Positions 1-8,391 of a stretch of 25,458 bases of DNA are shown here, piece after piece. The notes under the pieces are model-generated. The model saw only the letters and a list, made by a program, of their open reading frames with translations, did no database searches and was not told the DNA's origin. This DNA is from JBFMGD01 sp040751775 (GTDB lineage: Bacteria > Bacillota > Dethiobacteria > DTU022). The stretch covers positions 1 to 25,458 of the forward strand of contig JBFMGD010000043.1 in NCBI GenBank assembly GCA_040751775.1, in the 5' to 3' direction. Made by a program: the position numbers and the translations under genes. The number at the start of each line of letters is the position of its first letter. Position 1 is the first letter of the stretch.

Positions 1-157
1 CTTCGTGCATCTCATAAAAGAGAGCCACCGGTTTCGGAACCGTAATCCAATAACGCCCCGCGACAAACAGTCCCACCAGCACAACCAACCCCACTACTGC
101 CGCCAGTAATCTGAAAATCAATTTGCCGAGAAATTTCAGCAAGCGCAACAACCTCAA
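1..157 (-). CDS. Membrane-anchored protein, N-terminal part only
   Basis: The window edge cuts this gene, so only its first 52 residues are visible. I chose the TTG start at 157 because AAGGAGG lies a few bases upstream of it. This start gives a basic N-terminus (RLLRLLKFLGKLIFR) followed by a hydrophobic stretch at about residues 16-33 rich in Leu and Val, which is a signal anchor or uncleaved signal peptide. The residues after the membrane segment (RYWITVPKPVALFYEMHE) would face outside. The GTG that overlaps the ribosome binding site in another frame gives no membrane segment and was not used. The gene diverges from the acetyltransferase at 350. The visible part does not identify a family. 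Confidence 0.6.
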   Translation of the reverse strand, partial: MRLLRLLKFLGKLIFRLLAAVVGLVVLVGLFVAGRYWITVPKPVALFYEMHE

Positions 158-294
158 TCACTCCTCCTTAAGAGATTCGCATTTCTTCTGCCATGAGTTC
201 TTTTATTCATTAATACAAATAATCCTGCCTCTTTTAGAAACATTTTCAAACTGAATTATTGATTACTAAACTGCTCCCGGGAAAATAGGCCTTA

Positions 295-323
295 TTGACA
301 ACATGTATGGAAATAGATAACAT
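295..323 (+). promoter_or_regulatory. Sigma-A type promoter for the acetyltransferase at 350
   Basis: A perfect TTGACA at 295-300 is followed after 17 bases by TAACAT at 318-323 (4 of 6 to TATAAT). Transcription would start near 330, about 20 bases before the ATG at 350, with the ribosome binding site GGGAGG in between. Confidence 0.55.
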
Positions 324-349
324 CTAAACCAATACGGGAGGTGTGATAA

Positions 350-898
350 ATGCCGCGACTCTACGGGAAAACAATCATGCTCAGAGAGTACCGGAAAGAG
401 GATCTGCCGCATATCAGGGAATGGGTTACAGATCCGGAGGTAGTGGATAACCTTTCCGACGTATTTCTCTACCCGAACACGCTCAATGAAACTGAAAACT
501 TTTTAAACCGGATGCTCGAAGGCACTACCGATATGAGAGGTTTTATCATCGCCGACCGGCAAAGCGAAGAGTATATCGGTCAGCTCGACCTGATCAAAAT
601 TGATTGGAAAAATCGCGTTGCAGAACTGGGTGTCGTCATCGGCGCCGCGGAGAACCGGAACCGGGGCATTGGCACCGAAGCGATCAAATTGCTCCAGGAT
701 TTCGTTTTCAACCGGCTGAATTTAAACAGGCTTCAACTGGACGTGCACGAATATAATGAAAGAGCGATCGCCTGCTACCGGAAATGCGGTTTTCAGGAAG
801 AAGGCCGCCGCAGATTAAATTTTTTCATAAACGGCCGCTATACGGATACATTGATCATGGGAATCCTGAAGAGCGAGATGTCGCCTGATTTGCCGTAA
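350..898 (+). CDS. GNAT family N-acetyltransferase, RimJ/RimL type
   Basis: This 182-residue protein has the length and motif order of RimJ/RimL/SpeG-like acetyl-CoA-dependent N-acetyltransferases. The N-terminus GKTIMLREYRKEDLPHIREW is typical of this branch. The acetyl-CoA pyrophosphate-binding loop is RNRGIGTEA (near residues 103-111), followed by NLNRLQLDVHEYNERAIACYRKCGF, the usual motif B. The ATG at 350 is preceded by GGGAGGTG at good spacing and by a sigma-A promoter. It stands alone; the next gene is convergent. The substrate (protein N-terminus, polyamine or drug) cannot be read from the sequence. It appears intact and the family call is firm. Confidence 0.9.
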   Translation: MPRLYGKTIMLREYRKEDLPHIREWVTDPEVVDNLSDVFLYPNTLNETENFLNRMLEGTTDMRGFIIADRQSEEYIGQLDLIKIDWKNRVAELGVVIGAAENRNRGIGTEAIKLLQDFVFNRLNLNRLQLDVHEYNERAIACYRKCGFQEEGRRRLNFFINGRYTDTLIMGILKSEMSPDLP

Positions 899-924
899 AG
901 TATCCCCGAGTGCACAAGGACGCC

Positions 925-978
925 TGTCAACGGGGACGGAGGATCTGACATAATGTCAAATCCTCCGTCCCCTTGACA
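925..978. repeat. Long imperfect palindrome, REP-like or bidirectional terminator
   Basis: The arms are TGTCAA, GGGGACGGAGGAT and TGACAT on the left and ATGTCA, ATCCTCCGTCCCC and TTGACA on the right, centred on 952, with only single unpaired bases between the blocks. It fills the gap between two convergent genes that end at 898 and 989, so it may terminate both. Its GGGGAC...GTCCCC core recurs in the hairpin at 15226-15256, which suggests a dispersed REP-type element. Confidence 0.7.
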
Positions 979-988
979 TTGACAACTT

Positions 989-2152
989 TTATTCCTTGAC
1001 CAGCTTGTTCTTCCTGTAGATAAACAGATAGAAACCCGCGCCGGCAAGCAAGATTAAGGCCGCACCGAGCAGCCAGGGGGTAAGATTGCCCTCTTTCCCG
1101 GCGCTGTCTTTCAGGGCGAGGGTCCCGGCGGTGCGTTCCATACCGTCCAGGGCATACATCATTTCTTCAGAGATGGACTCAATGTAATCGCTATCCTTGA
1201 GTGACAAGACCTGTGCTACTGTCATCTCGGTGCGCAGGGCAATACCGCCTTCCATGACCTCGTACCCTACTCCCATGGCCTCCAACTCGCTCTTCAACCG
1301 GTCCAGGTTTTCTTGATAGCCCTGCAAACCGATTTGCGCGAGCTTATTCTCCATCTCTTCAAAGCGGGCCCAGTCCGTATCTCCGAAATCGGAGGGGATT
1401 TCATACGGCAAAATGTCCGGTTTTTCACTTGGTACTACGGTACCCTCACCAACACCATCGGCCGGCAACGGCCGCGGCAGCGGCAGCGGTTCCACACCGC
1501 TATTGGAATCGTTCCCGCCTCCCTCGATTACGCCCGGATCTGTCAGGATAGGAAGGGTACGCAGGTCACCCCTGGAGAACTCGGGGTATTCTTGATAAAC
1601 TGCTTCCATCGCCGCCTGTATAGCAGCGCTATCTTTATATTTAGCCCAGATGATCACTTCAAATTTCTGTGTCGCGGCCGCCTGGATCAGCTGCCGGTAG
1701 AGGTAGGGGTCGATCTTGCCTGCATCTTTACTCAGCTCTTCCAATTCACGTTGTTGAAGCTTTTGCTCCTCGTCAAAATAAATCTGTGCCCCATCGTAGG
1801 TTAAAATTTCACCCGTCTTGACGCGAAGATAGACCGCTCCCGCCTTAAGGTCATAGCTGACGGACCTCTCTGGATCCGACACAACATCATCAGGCATACC
1901 CGGATCTTCGGTGATTACACCCGGATCCACCTCTTCTCCCTCACCTTTCAGGTAGTACCTGCCCCCCCAAAGCTGCTCTCCGCTGAACGGCAGATCGATC
2001 AGAGATCCATCGAGGGAAATTTCTCCGGCTTCGACCTGCAGCTGCCCGGCCAGGTATTCGAGAACCTGCCCATGGTAGTCCTGCGCCAGGCCGGCCGGCA
2101 AACCGCTTCCCAGGATAGATACAACCAGTAACACGGCGACTAGTTTTTTCAT
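989..2152 (-). CDS. Exported protein with C-terminal membrane anchor, function unknown
   Basis: Starting at the ATG at 2152 gives 387 residues that begin with a clear signal peptide (MKKLVAVLLVVSILGSGLPAGLAQ, cleavage probably after AGLA) and have AAGGA upstream. A longer TTG start at 2206 would put 18 charged residues before the signal and is less likely. A Pro/Asp/Gly-rich low-complexity stretch lies in the middle. A single transmembrane helix lies about 30 residues from the C-terminus (WLLGAALILLAGAGFYLFIY), followed by a Lys/Arg/Asn-rich tail, so the protein should be held on the outer face of the cytoplasmic membrane. Two short repeats of the form VIIWAKYKDSAAIQAAM and MTVAQVLSLKDSDYIESI faintly recall peptidase-propeptide (I9) folds, which is only a guess. 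No catalytic motif was seen. Confidence 0.75.
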   Translation of the reverse strand: MKKLVAVLLVVSILGSGLPAGLAQDYHGQVLEYLAGQLQVEAGEISLDGSLIDLPFSGEQLWGGRYYLKGEGEEVDPGVITEDPGMPDDVVSDPERSVSYDLKAGAVYLRVKTGEILTYDGAQIYFDEEQKLQQRELEELSKDAGKIDPYLYRQLIQAAATQKFEVIIWAKYKDSAAIQAAMEAVYQEYPEFSRGDLRTLPILTDPGVIEGGGNDSNSGVEPLPLPRPLPADGVGEGTVVPSEKPDILPYEIPSDFGDTDWARFEEMENKLAQIGLQGYQENLDRLKSELEAMGVGYEVMEGGIALRTEMTVAQVLSLKDSDYIESISEEMMYALDGMERTAGTLALKDSAGKEGNLTPWLLGAALILLAGAGFYLFIYRKNKLVKE

Positions 2153-2274
2153 GCTGTTCACATCCTTTTTTGCTTTAGTACAGCCTCTTGGTAATATAGA
2201 CATCAAAAAGCGGATTTGGTTCCCTGGCGCCGGGAAGACCTAATGCACCGCGTCTGCCGGGTTGCTCTCCGGTA

Positions 2275-2283
2275 TGATATAAT
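2275..2283 (+). promoter_or_regulatory. Extended -10 promoter for the EamA transporter
   Basis: TATAAT at 2278-2283 carries the upstream TG of an extended -10 (TGA then TATAAT). No good -35 box is visible 17 bases upstream. Transcription would start near 2290, so the leader would be very short if translation starts at 2302, or about 40 bases if it starts at 2329. Confidence 0.5.
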
Positions 2284-2301
2284 GGGCTTCGAGCCATAGA
2301 C

Positions 2302-3258
2302 ATGGTAGCAGATGATGGACGTGATGAGATGCATCAATACTTTAAAGGCGTACTGCTGGTTTTACTGTCCGCATTCGGTTTTGGGCTCATGCCGATTTTT
2401 GCCCTTTACGCGTACCGGGGCGGAATCAATGTCGCCACCCTGCTGTTTATTCGTTTCACGCTGGCCACAGCTCTATTCCTGGTCTATATCCTGATCAAAC
2501 ACCGCCGGATTACTCTCAACTTCAAAGATCTGTTACATCTGTTTATTTTAGGCGGTGTTTGTTATACACTGCAGTCTACCTTTTACCTGACAGCAGTCCG
2601 CCACATTACCCCGTCCCTGGCCGCGCTGCTGTTATACTCATTTCCGATTTATGTCGTTATCCTCTCCTGTATTTTTGAGCGGGAAAAACTGACCCGAATG
2701 ACCATAGCGTCAATCGGTGTTTCATTTGCCGGTGTCTTGTTGATCCTGGGCACATCGTACGGCCGAATCAGCGGGCTCGGCGTTGTTCTTGCCCTCGGCG
2801 CGGCGCTGGTATATTCCGTCTATATCATGCTGGGCAACAGGGTGATCAAAACTATTCCACCGATAATAACCAGTACATTTGTCTCCATGTTCGCCGGGAT
2901 TGGCGTAATCGCTGTCAGCCTGTTTACGGAAAACCTAAACTTTTCATTCAGCCCCACTGTCTGGGTTCACATTTTCGGTCTGACTGTCTTCTGCACCATC
3001 ATTGCCATCCTTGCGTTTTTCAGGGGAATAGAGCTCCTCGGGCCGGTCAGGGCTTCCATCCTGAGCATGACAGAACCGCTCTTTACCACGATCAGCGCGG
3101 TGATCCTGTTGCAGGACCGCTTAACTGCCATGCAAGCTGTCGGCGGCGCGGCGGTGCTCACCGGCGCCATCCTGATCACCAAAGCGCGGCAGGTACAGTC
3201 GAGCGCAAACATGGAACAAGAAAGCTGCATTAACGAGGTTCCCTTACGGGAGGGATAG
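2302..3258 (+). CDS. EamA/DMT-family transporter
   Basis: This 318-residue polytopic protein has about ten hydrophobic segments arranged as two EamA repeats, the usual size and architecture of drug/metabolite transporter superfamily exporters. The first repeat starts KGVLLVLLSAFGFGLMPIFALYAY. The second includes GLGVVLALGAALVYSVYIMLGNRVI and ends in MTEPLFTTISAVILLQDRLTAMQAVGGAAVLTGAIL, the diagnostic TEP...E/D..t..q..G...i.gG motif region. Neither the ATG at 2302 nor the ATG at 2329 (MHQYFKG) has a strong ribosome binding site; the second gives a more conventional N-terminus. The stop is one base before the downstream hydrolase start, so the two are probably cotranscribed and coupled. The substrate is unknown. 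Confidence 0.88.
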   Translation: MVADDGRDEMHQYFKGVLLVLLSAFGFGLMPIFALYAYRGGINVATLLFIRFTLATALFLVYILIKHRRITLNFKDLLHLFILGGVCYTLQSTFYLTAVRHITPSLAALLLYSFPIYVVILSCIFEREKLTRMTIASIGVSFAGVLLILGTSYGRISGLGVVLALGAALVYSVYIMLGNRVIKTIPPIITSTFVSMFAGIGVIAVSLFTENLNFSFSPTVWVHIFGLTVFCTIIAILAFFRGIELLGPVRASILSMTEPLFTTISAVILLQDRLTAMQAVGGAAVLTGAILITKARQVQSSANMEQESCINEVPLREG

Positions 3259-3259
3259 T

Positions 3260-4069
3260 ATGATTGAGAGCGCCGCATACGGCGCGGTGACGCAAATTAA
3301 AATGGGCCGGGAACTGGACGGAAGGGTCCTTTATTGGGTTGCCGCTTACCTGGTGGACGGCCTGCTGATCGATACCGGCTGCAGCCATACCGCGGCGGAG
3401 CTGCTGGAATATTTGCGGGACCGGCAGCCACGGGACGCGATCATGACCCATTACCACGAAGACCACGTCGGGGGCTGCTCGCTCCTGCAGCAGAAGCTGA
3501 ATGTGAAGCTGTGGGCCTATGCCCGCTCTCTTCCCCTGCTCAACAGCGCCCCGCGGCTCTACCCCTACCAGGAGCTGGTCTGGGGCTATCCCGAACCGGC
3601 CGCGGTTCAGGCGCTGCCCGGGGATGAATTCAGGACGGAAAACTGCCGCTTCCAGGTGGTGGAAACCCCGGGCCACAGCGCAGACCATGTGGTTTTGATT
3701 GAACCTTCCAGGGGATGGTGTTTTTCCGGCGACCTCTTCGTTTCCGAAAAGATCAAGGTGCTCCGTCCTGAGGAGGAGATCGGGGGGATCATGCGCTCCA
3801 TGCGGAAGCTGCTCGACCGCGGGCAAGACCTTGTTCTCTTTACCGCCATCGGCAAGATCGTGCCGGACGGCAGGAGAGCGCTGTCATCTTGCCTGGCCTA
3901 TTTGGAAAACCTGGGCCGCTCTGTTCAGCTGATGCATCAAGAAGGCTTTTCGGAAAACCAAATCGTTGAGCGCCTCTTTGGAGGCGAAAGCTCGATGGCC
4001 GACCTGACAAACGGTCAGTTCACGACCTCAAATTTAATCCGCTCACTGCTCAAGAGCGGCCTTGCCTGA
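3260..4069 (+). CDS. Metallo-beta-lactamase-fold hydrolase
   Basis: This 269-residue protein carries the zinc-binding signature THYHEDHVGG (His64, His66, Asp68, His69), a third ligand in TPGHSADH (His139) and the bridging aspartate in FSGDLF (Asp158). This is the normal set for a soluble MBL-fold hydrolase of the glyoxalase II/quorum-lactonase type. The N-terminal part (VAAYLVDGLLIDTGCSHTA) is also typical of the fold. GGGAGGG, inside the 3' end of the transporter gene, serves as its ribosome binding site, so translation is probably coupled to it. The C-terminal 80 residues are helical, as in MBL proteins with an added helical domain. The substrate cannot be predicted; pairing with an exporter suggests that a compound is hydrolysed and then removed, which is inference. 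Confidence 0.87.
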   Translation: MIESAAYGAVTQIKMGRELDGRVLYWVAAYLVDGLLIDTGCSHTAAELLEYLRDRQPRDAIMTHYHEDHVGGCSLLQQKLNVKLWAYARSLPLLNSAPRLYPYQELVWGYPEPAAVQALPGDEFRTENCRFQVVETPGHSADHVVLIEPSRGWCFSGDLFVSEKIKVLRPEEEIGGIMRSMRKLLDRGQDLVLFTAIGKIVPDGRRALSSCLAYLENLGRSVQLMHQEGFSENQIVERLFGGESSMADLTNGQFTTSNLIRSLLKSGLA

Positions 4070-4081
4070 TGATAGTTCATC

Positions 4082-4107
4082 GTTCCGGCAAGGTATTCAG
4101 CCGGAAC
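4082..4107. terminator. Hairpin between convergent genes
   Basis: GTTCCGGC (4082-4089) and GCCGGAAC (4100-4107) form a perfect 8 bp stem with a 10-base loop in the 40-base gap between the hydrolase and the convergent acetyltransferase. It lacks a clear T tract on either side. Confidence 0.5.
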
Positions 4108-4109
4108 CA

Positions 4110-4598
4110 CTAATCATCGGCCAGGACGACGGAGTTTACCACCTGGCGCGACGGGATGGACCAGTATTCATTGAGCAGATTGTCTTTGACAGTCGGTTCC
4201 ACCAGACGAAAACCATGCTTTTCGTAGAAGCGAACCGCCCAGGAGGCGTCGGCCCAGGTCCCCACCAGGGCCGGTTTGCTGATTTGCCGCAAAAGGCGCG
4301 CCAGCAGCTTTCCCCCGATCCCCCGGTTCCGGTGGGCCGTGCGCACGTAAGCATGCCTGATCAGGGTAACATCCCGCACATGCTGAATCCCCATCACGCC
4401 GATCAGCTCGCCCGCCTCCCGCCAGCCCCAGAAAACCACGCCGCTTGAAATTTCGTGGGCCAACTCCGCGCGGGGCATATACGGCTCCTGCCAGCATTCC
4501 GCCGGGATTACCCCTTTGTATGCCCCGGCGGCGTCGTTAATTATCGTCAAGATCATCTCAAAATCGTTCGCGCAACACTTTTCAATTACCTCTGCCAT
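4110..4598 (-). CDS. GNAT family N-acetyltransferase
   Basis: From the ATG at 4598 the protein is 162 residues long. That start has GGAGG four bases upstream and AAGGAG ten bases upstream; a longer form from 4634 is possible but its start has no such site. The acetyl-CoA loop is RTAHRNRGIGGKLLARLL, and motif B is represented by WADASWAVRFYEKHGFRLV. The preceding strand GELIGVMGIQHVRDVTLIRHAYV is the usual central sheet of the fold. These features match small YhbS/PhnO-like acetyltransferases. The gene stands alone and converges on the hydrolase. The substrate is unknown. Confidence 0.86.
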   Translation of the reverse strand: MAEVIEKCCANDFEMILTIINDAAGAYKGVIPAECWQEPYMPRAELAHEISSGVVFWGWREAGELIGVMGIQHVRDVTLIRHAYVRTAHRNRGIGGKLLARLLRQISKPALVGTWADASWAVRFYEKHGFRLVEPTVKDNLLNEYWSIPSRQVVNSVVLADD

Positions 4599-4660
4599 CC
4601 TGCCTCCGCTCCTTCCGCTTTCCATTGTTTTCACTCAGGTATACGCGACTGTTCCGGTTT

Positions 4661-4771
4661 TTTCCTGCCTGGAAACAAGAGATCAGCCTCATCCCCTGCG
4701 GCGCCGCCCGCCTGCGCAGCGCCGTCTACCCGGCGCTGCAAATTTCCGATCACCGCCAGGAGAACCTGTAA
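4661..4771 (+). pseudogene. Relic of a gene 3' end, perhaps a glycoside hydrolase
   Basis: One plus-strand frame reads FPAWKQEISLIPCGAARLRS then AVYPALQ and ends at TAA 4769-4771. The pattern W...I.LIPYG...LR...FP is the usual C-terminal strand of several large glycoside hydrolases (for example the GH127/DUF1680 group). Nothing upstream in this frame looks like the rest of such an enzyme, because the acetyltransferase lies there on the other strand. I read it as the stranded 3' end of a deleted gene; the family call is tentative. The rest of the 315-base gap before the CapA gene holds only a weak inverted repeat (GATAATC / GATTATC) just after this relic. Confidence 0.35.
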
Positions 4772-4913
4772 TTGATAATCGGAGCCTTTGAAGGATTATC
4801 CGGTTTGGAGTGGAATGAAAGACAGAGGCAGTTAAGCCGGTAGAATCAACAGCCTGGTTGCTGGATATGATATTTGCCGATCAGGACATTATGTTAATCA
4901 AGGAGTGAACGCA

Positions 4914-6185
4914 GTGCGTCGTATCCATGTTATCGGATTGATCATCTTTGTAATCGCTTTTTTTGCCCTGGGCATCTACGCGGCCGATTATTTCAAGGCC
5001 GGGCAGGACAATACCGGCCCCACGCCCCCGGACGGAAACAACGGGGAGCCTGATGACACCCCTCTGCCGCCGGATATCCGTACTGCCACCATGGTATCGG
5101 TGGGAGCAATTTACCCCCACGCGCCGCAGCTCAGCCAGGCCTATCTCAACGACGGCAGGTACGATTTTACCCCCAGTTTCGAGATCATCGCGCCCCTGGT
5201 CAAAGAGGCAGACCTGGCCGTGGTAACCCTGGAGACAGCCCAGGCCGGCGAGGAGACCGGCGGTTACTCTGCTTATCCCACTTTCAACTCCCCGATCGAG
5301 GTGTCGCAGGCTTTAAAACAAGCCGGCTTCGATGTTTTCAACACGGCCAACAACCATATCATGGACCGCGGCTACGACGGGCTGATGAAAACCCTGGATA
5401 ATGTCAGGGCCCTCGGGGTAAAGGTGATCGGCACTCATAAAAGCCAGGCCGAACGGGACACTCCTTTTATCCAGGATATCAACGGGATCAAGGTCGGCTT
5501 TGTCTCCTACACTTACAATACCAACGGTTTTTACCCCCCCGCGGGGCATGAGTACGCCATCAACTTCATCCCGGACTTTCAGACCATTGAACCGGTCATC
5601 GCCGACATCAAGGCAGCCCGGAATGCGGGGGCGGACCTGGTGGCGGCATACCTGCACTGGGGAGAGGAATATGTGCACGAGCCCATGCAACGGCAAAAAG
5701 AGATCGCGGCTGAGCTTGCCAGGGCCGGCTGCGACCTGATTATCGGCACCCACTCCCACGTGCTGCAGCCGATCGATTTAATCACCGTGAACCAGGCGGA
5801 CGGCGGCGCCCGTAAAGCGGTGGTGATCTATGCCCTGGGCAATTTCTGCACCAACCAGCACCTGACCGAGGGTGTGCCCACTGACCTGACCCGCTACGGC
5901 ATCATGGCCCGGATCGAACTGGCCAAGGATATGAACAGCGGCGAAGCCTGGGTTGAGGATGTAAACTATACCGTCAATATATGCCACATCGGCTGGCGCC
6001 ACCGGGTGATCCCCGTGCCGCAAATCCTGGAATCTCCGCCGGAGAGGTACAACCATACCGCCGAGCGGGTGGAAACCATCAGATCGCAGTACAACACGAT
6101 CCTGGGCATAATGGAAAGTTACGATTTTACGGCCCGGAAGGAAGATTTCTTTAAGCGACATCAAGAGGATAACAATGATGATTGA
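4914..6185 (+). CDS. CapA-family protein (PgsA-like metallophosphatase fold)
   Basis: I place the start at the GTG at 4914, eight bases after AAGGAG; the GTG at 4905 overlaps that site. The 423-residue product has an N-terminal membrane anchor (residues 5-23) and a Pro/Gly/Asp-rich linker (about 30-50), followed by the CapA/PgsA domain. Motifs seen are VVTLETAQ, FNTANNHIMDRG, HWGEEYVHEP, GTHSHVLQP and YALGNF, which is the full set for this calcineurin-like family. Family members function in poly-gamma-glutamate or capsule synthesis, or as cell-surface enzymes of unknown role. There is no pgsB/C neighbour, so a capsule role is not supported here. The gene stands alone and is intact. Confidence 0.9.
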   Translation: MRRIHVIGLIIFVIAFFALGIYAADYFKAGQDNTGPTPPDGNNGEPDDTPLPPDIRTATMVSVGAIYPHAPQLSQAYLNDGRYDFTPSFEIIAPLVKEADLAVVTLETAQAGEETGGYSAYPTFNSPIEVSQALKQAGFDVFNTANNHIMDRGYDGLMKTLDNVRALGVKVIGTHKSQAERDTPFIQDINGIKVGFVSYTYNTNGFYPPAGHEYAINFIPDFQTIEPVIADIKAARNAGADLVAAYLHWGEEYVHEPMQRQKEIAAELARAGCDLIIGTHSHVLQPIDLITVNQADGGARKAVVIYALGNFCTNQHLTEGVPTDLTRYGIMARIELAKDMNSGEAWVEDVNYTVNICHIGWRHRVIPVPQILESPPERYNHTAERVETIRSQYNTILGIMESYDFTARKEDFFKRHQEDNNDD

Positions 6186-6330
6186 TTTTGAAGTAATAAT
6201 GAACCGCTTTCACACAGTAGGGAAAAGAATTCACAAAACCGTGCTTGCGGTGATTCCCCCGGGCACGACAGCTACAAGTTGCCCCTACACTTTGATGATC
6301 TGTTACTAGTTTTTCAAATGATTGATCACA

Positions 6331-6453
6331 TTTACCGATCATATTACGGGTATACGTGTTGAGCGGCACATGGATACTGATAATGTCCGCTTCTTTAATC
6401 AACGTGTCAAAACCGACATACTCAATCCCATTTTCTTTGGCATATTCTTTGTC
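6331..6453 (-). pseudogene. Fragment of a D-isomer 2-hydroxyacid dehydrogenase
   Basis: A 41-codon stretch on the minus strand encodes EYAKENGIEYVGFDTLIKEA followed by DIISIHVPLNTYTRNMIGK. This matches the segment after the Rossmann dinucleotide loop in phosphoglycerate-dehydrogenase-like enzymes (the pattern is L..ADI.SLH.PLT..T..MI). A TAA stands directly before it, and after NMIGK the translation no longer resembles the family, which should continue with a ...MKPGA.LINTARG motif. The piece is therefore an internal fragment without start or catalytic His/Glu/Arg. The remaining bases from 6186 to 6330 contain nothing I recognise. Confidence 0.7.
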
Positions 6454-6517
6454 TTAAGAGTTGACAGTCTACTATTTTTACATATTTCGCTCGTTGAAAA
6501 GTCACCATTTGTCGGAA

Positions 6518-7165
6518 ATGAAATATTATAGTAAAACTGATTCTAAATGCGCTAAGGAGGGCATTAAAATTGAGGTACCGGTTTGTACCGTTCAAGATTG
6601 GATGCTTTGCCAGGTAGATTGGTCTCTGGACGGGGATTTCTTGGCCGTAGATTCCGGTACAGGCGCCTCAGGCAGAGAACTAAAGATTTTTTCTACTGCT
6701 TCCCAGAGCTTGGTGGCTACGCTTGGTTATGCTTACGGGTATAGTTGGGCGCCGGACCGGCCGGTCTTGGCTATCGGGATACCCAAAGAGGTCACGCCTC
6801 CACTTCCAGTGGAGGACGGTCGTTCAGCCTCCATAGTACTATATTCATTCCCGGAGAACAGGATGCAGGAGATCAAAGAAGGCACGTCTGAGCATATGTT
6901 TGTACCGGAAAGATGGCTAGACGGAGAAAGGTTTGTTATACGCGATTTATTGGACCATACAGCCGATGCATTTTGGGAAGTAAACCTGAAGGACCAAAAT
7001 GACCCAATAATTAAATCATTCCGGAGGCATGAAGATCCACGCTTCAGCGTGGAAGCCGCGCTGGAAGCCAAAGCCCGTGAAGGTTATGCCGTCGATAGTA
7101 TTTACGACTGGCAATGGTCTCCAAATGGTCAACTCGTTTCGTTTGTTCTCGTCAAGGAGGGGGCC
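6518..7165 (+). pseudogene. Beta-propeller protein gene, 3'-truncated
   Basis: The plus-strand frame encodes repeated WD40/TolB-like blade motifs: VDWSLDGDFLAVDSGTG, YSWAPDRPVLAIGIP, SIVLYSFPENRMQEI, and YDWQWSPNGQLVSFVLV. After VLV the frame stays open to 7411, but from about 7165 it reads the antisense of the AraC-type gene, so the real propeller sequence ends at the junction. The N-terminus is also doubtful: there is no strong ribosome binding site before the ATG at 6518, whereas AAGGAGG near 6555 precedes only an in-frame ATT. With about three blades the product could not close a propeller. I regard it as a broken gene whose downstream part was lost in a rearrangement. Confidence 0.6.
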
Positions 7166-8335
7166 GATATTCAGCTCCCGCCGCTTGATCAACTCCACCG
7201 CTTTTTCGATCCTGACCTGGTTCAAACATTCATGAACAGTGATGTTCAGCTCGGAACGAAACAGCCGGCAGAGGTAGGATGGGCTGACATAGAGATGCCG
7301 CGCGATATCCTCGAGGGAAATATTGCGATCATAATTTTGCATTATGAATCTGCGCGCTTCCATAACCACGCCCAGATGTTTCTGCCGCGCCAGGAGCAGG
7401 GTGCTGTCTAAAAATGCGGCCACCGTTTCCTTGATCGAAAGTGCCAATTGATCCATGTTATCGATCGCCACAGCCTTGCCATTGAATTCAGCCAGCCCTT
7501 CCATGACCAGTTGCACATTGGCGCCCCCGTCGACAGCAGCCCTGGAAGCCAGCACAACCAGATCATTGATGCGCATCCTCAGCGCTCTTCCATCCCCGCC
7601 GGTGTTTTCATTTAAAGCACCGAGCAAGCTTTCCAGCGCTTTAACGGCACGCTCTTTATCCCCCAGCCGGATCAACCGGAGCAGTTCCCTTTCATCGCGC
7701 CAGTAGCTTTCATTCTGGTCCGGCTTATCCTGAACAGGTGCCATCCTTTTGCGCCTGCCGGCCAGCTCTTCTCTAAGTTGCTCCTGCCGGCGCCTCATTT
7801 TATCCCGTTGCTCCATCAGGAATAGATTTCTCTTCAATAGGAAACTGATTACAGCAAAGAGCATATCCGCCGCCGCCTGCGCCCGCCGCGGCGGCACCAC
7901 GGGCAGGCTTTCCGTCCTTTTTTTCAATTCGGTCATATTAACCAGGCCGCGGCATTTTGTATTCAGCTCTTCCCAAAAGACAGTATCGGGCTCCCACATC
8001 AGCACTTTACCGCAAATGATGCTGCCCAGGAATGCTTGATCCACCTTCATCGGCACAGCCCAGATTACCAGACCGGCATGGCAGCGGAAAAAATACGGCT
8101 CGTCCCATTTTGCCGTTTCCAGGCAGGCCCGCCGGTATGATTTGCGGCAGCGGGCCGCACCCTTGGGATTTTCCCGGATCAACCGGCAAAAAGAGTTTTC
8201 GGTCACTCCTTCCGGGAAAAACAAGGTGTGGCCCGTGGCGCCAACCGCCTCCACGGTGAGACCGGTCGCCGCGCAAAAACTCTTTAAAACCTTGTTGAAG
8301 TAGTGCAGGTCAACTTCAGGCCGGATCCTTTCCAT
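7165..8335 (-). pseudogene. PocR-domain AraC-type regulator, 3'-truncated
   Basis: The N-terminal half is a PocR ligand-binding domain: NPKGAARCRKSYRRACLETA, then FRCHAGLVIWAVPM and GSIICGKVLMWEP, with the conserved cysteines. A coiled linker (about residues 185-215) and a helical region follow. The C-terminus starts an AraC DNA-binding domain (NISLEDIARHLYVSPSYLCR, LFRSELNITVHECLNQVRIE, KAVELIKRRELNI). Normal members continue with the second helix-turn-helix (ia..vGf.d.syF.r.Fkk..G.tP..yR). Here the frame instead runs into antisense beta-propeller sequence and stops at 7016, so the second DNA-reading helix is missing. The start at 8335 (MERIRPEVD) is preferred, because the ATG at 8356 lies directly against its AAGG. 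PocR regulators often control corrinoid or methyl-substrate genes, which fits the MttB-like gene nearby. Confidence 0.75.
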
Positions 8336-8362
8336 ATAGGTTAGCCCCGCTCCCATCCTTCA

Positions 8363-8391
8363 TTACGGTATAGTATTAGACAGTACCGTGA
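8363..8391. promoter_or_regulatory. Inverted repeat upstream of the AraC-type gene
   Basis: TTACGGTA (8363-8370) and TACCGTGA (8384-8391) form an interrupted dyad immediately upstream of the regulator start. It could be an operator, but no strong promoter was found with it. Confidence 0.3.

Noticed and set aside
6461..6489. TTGACA at 6461 as a promoter for the beta-propeller frame
   Set aside because: No acceptable -10 box is found 16-18 bases downstream.
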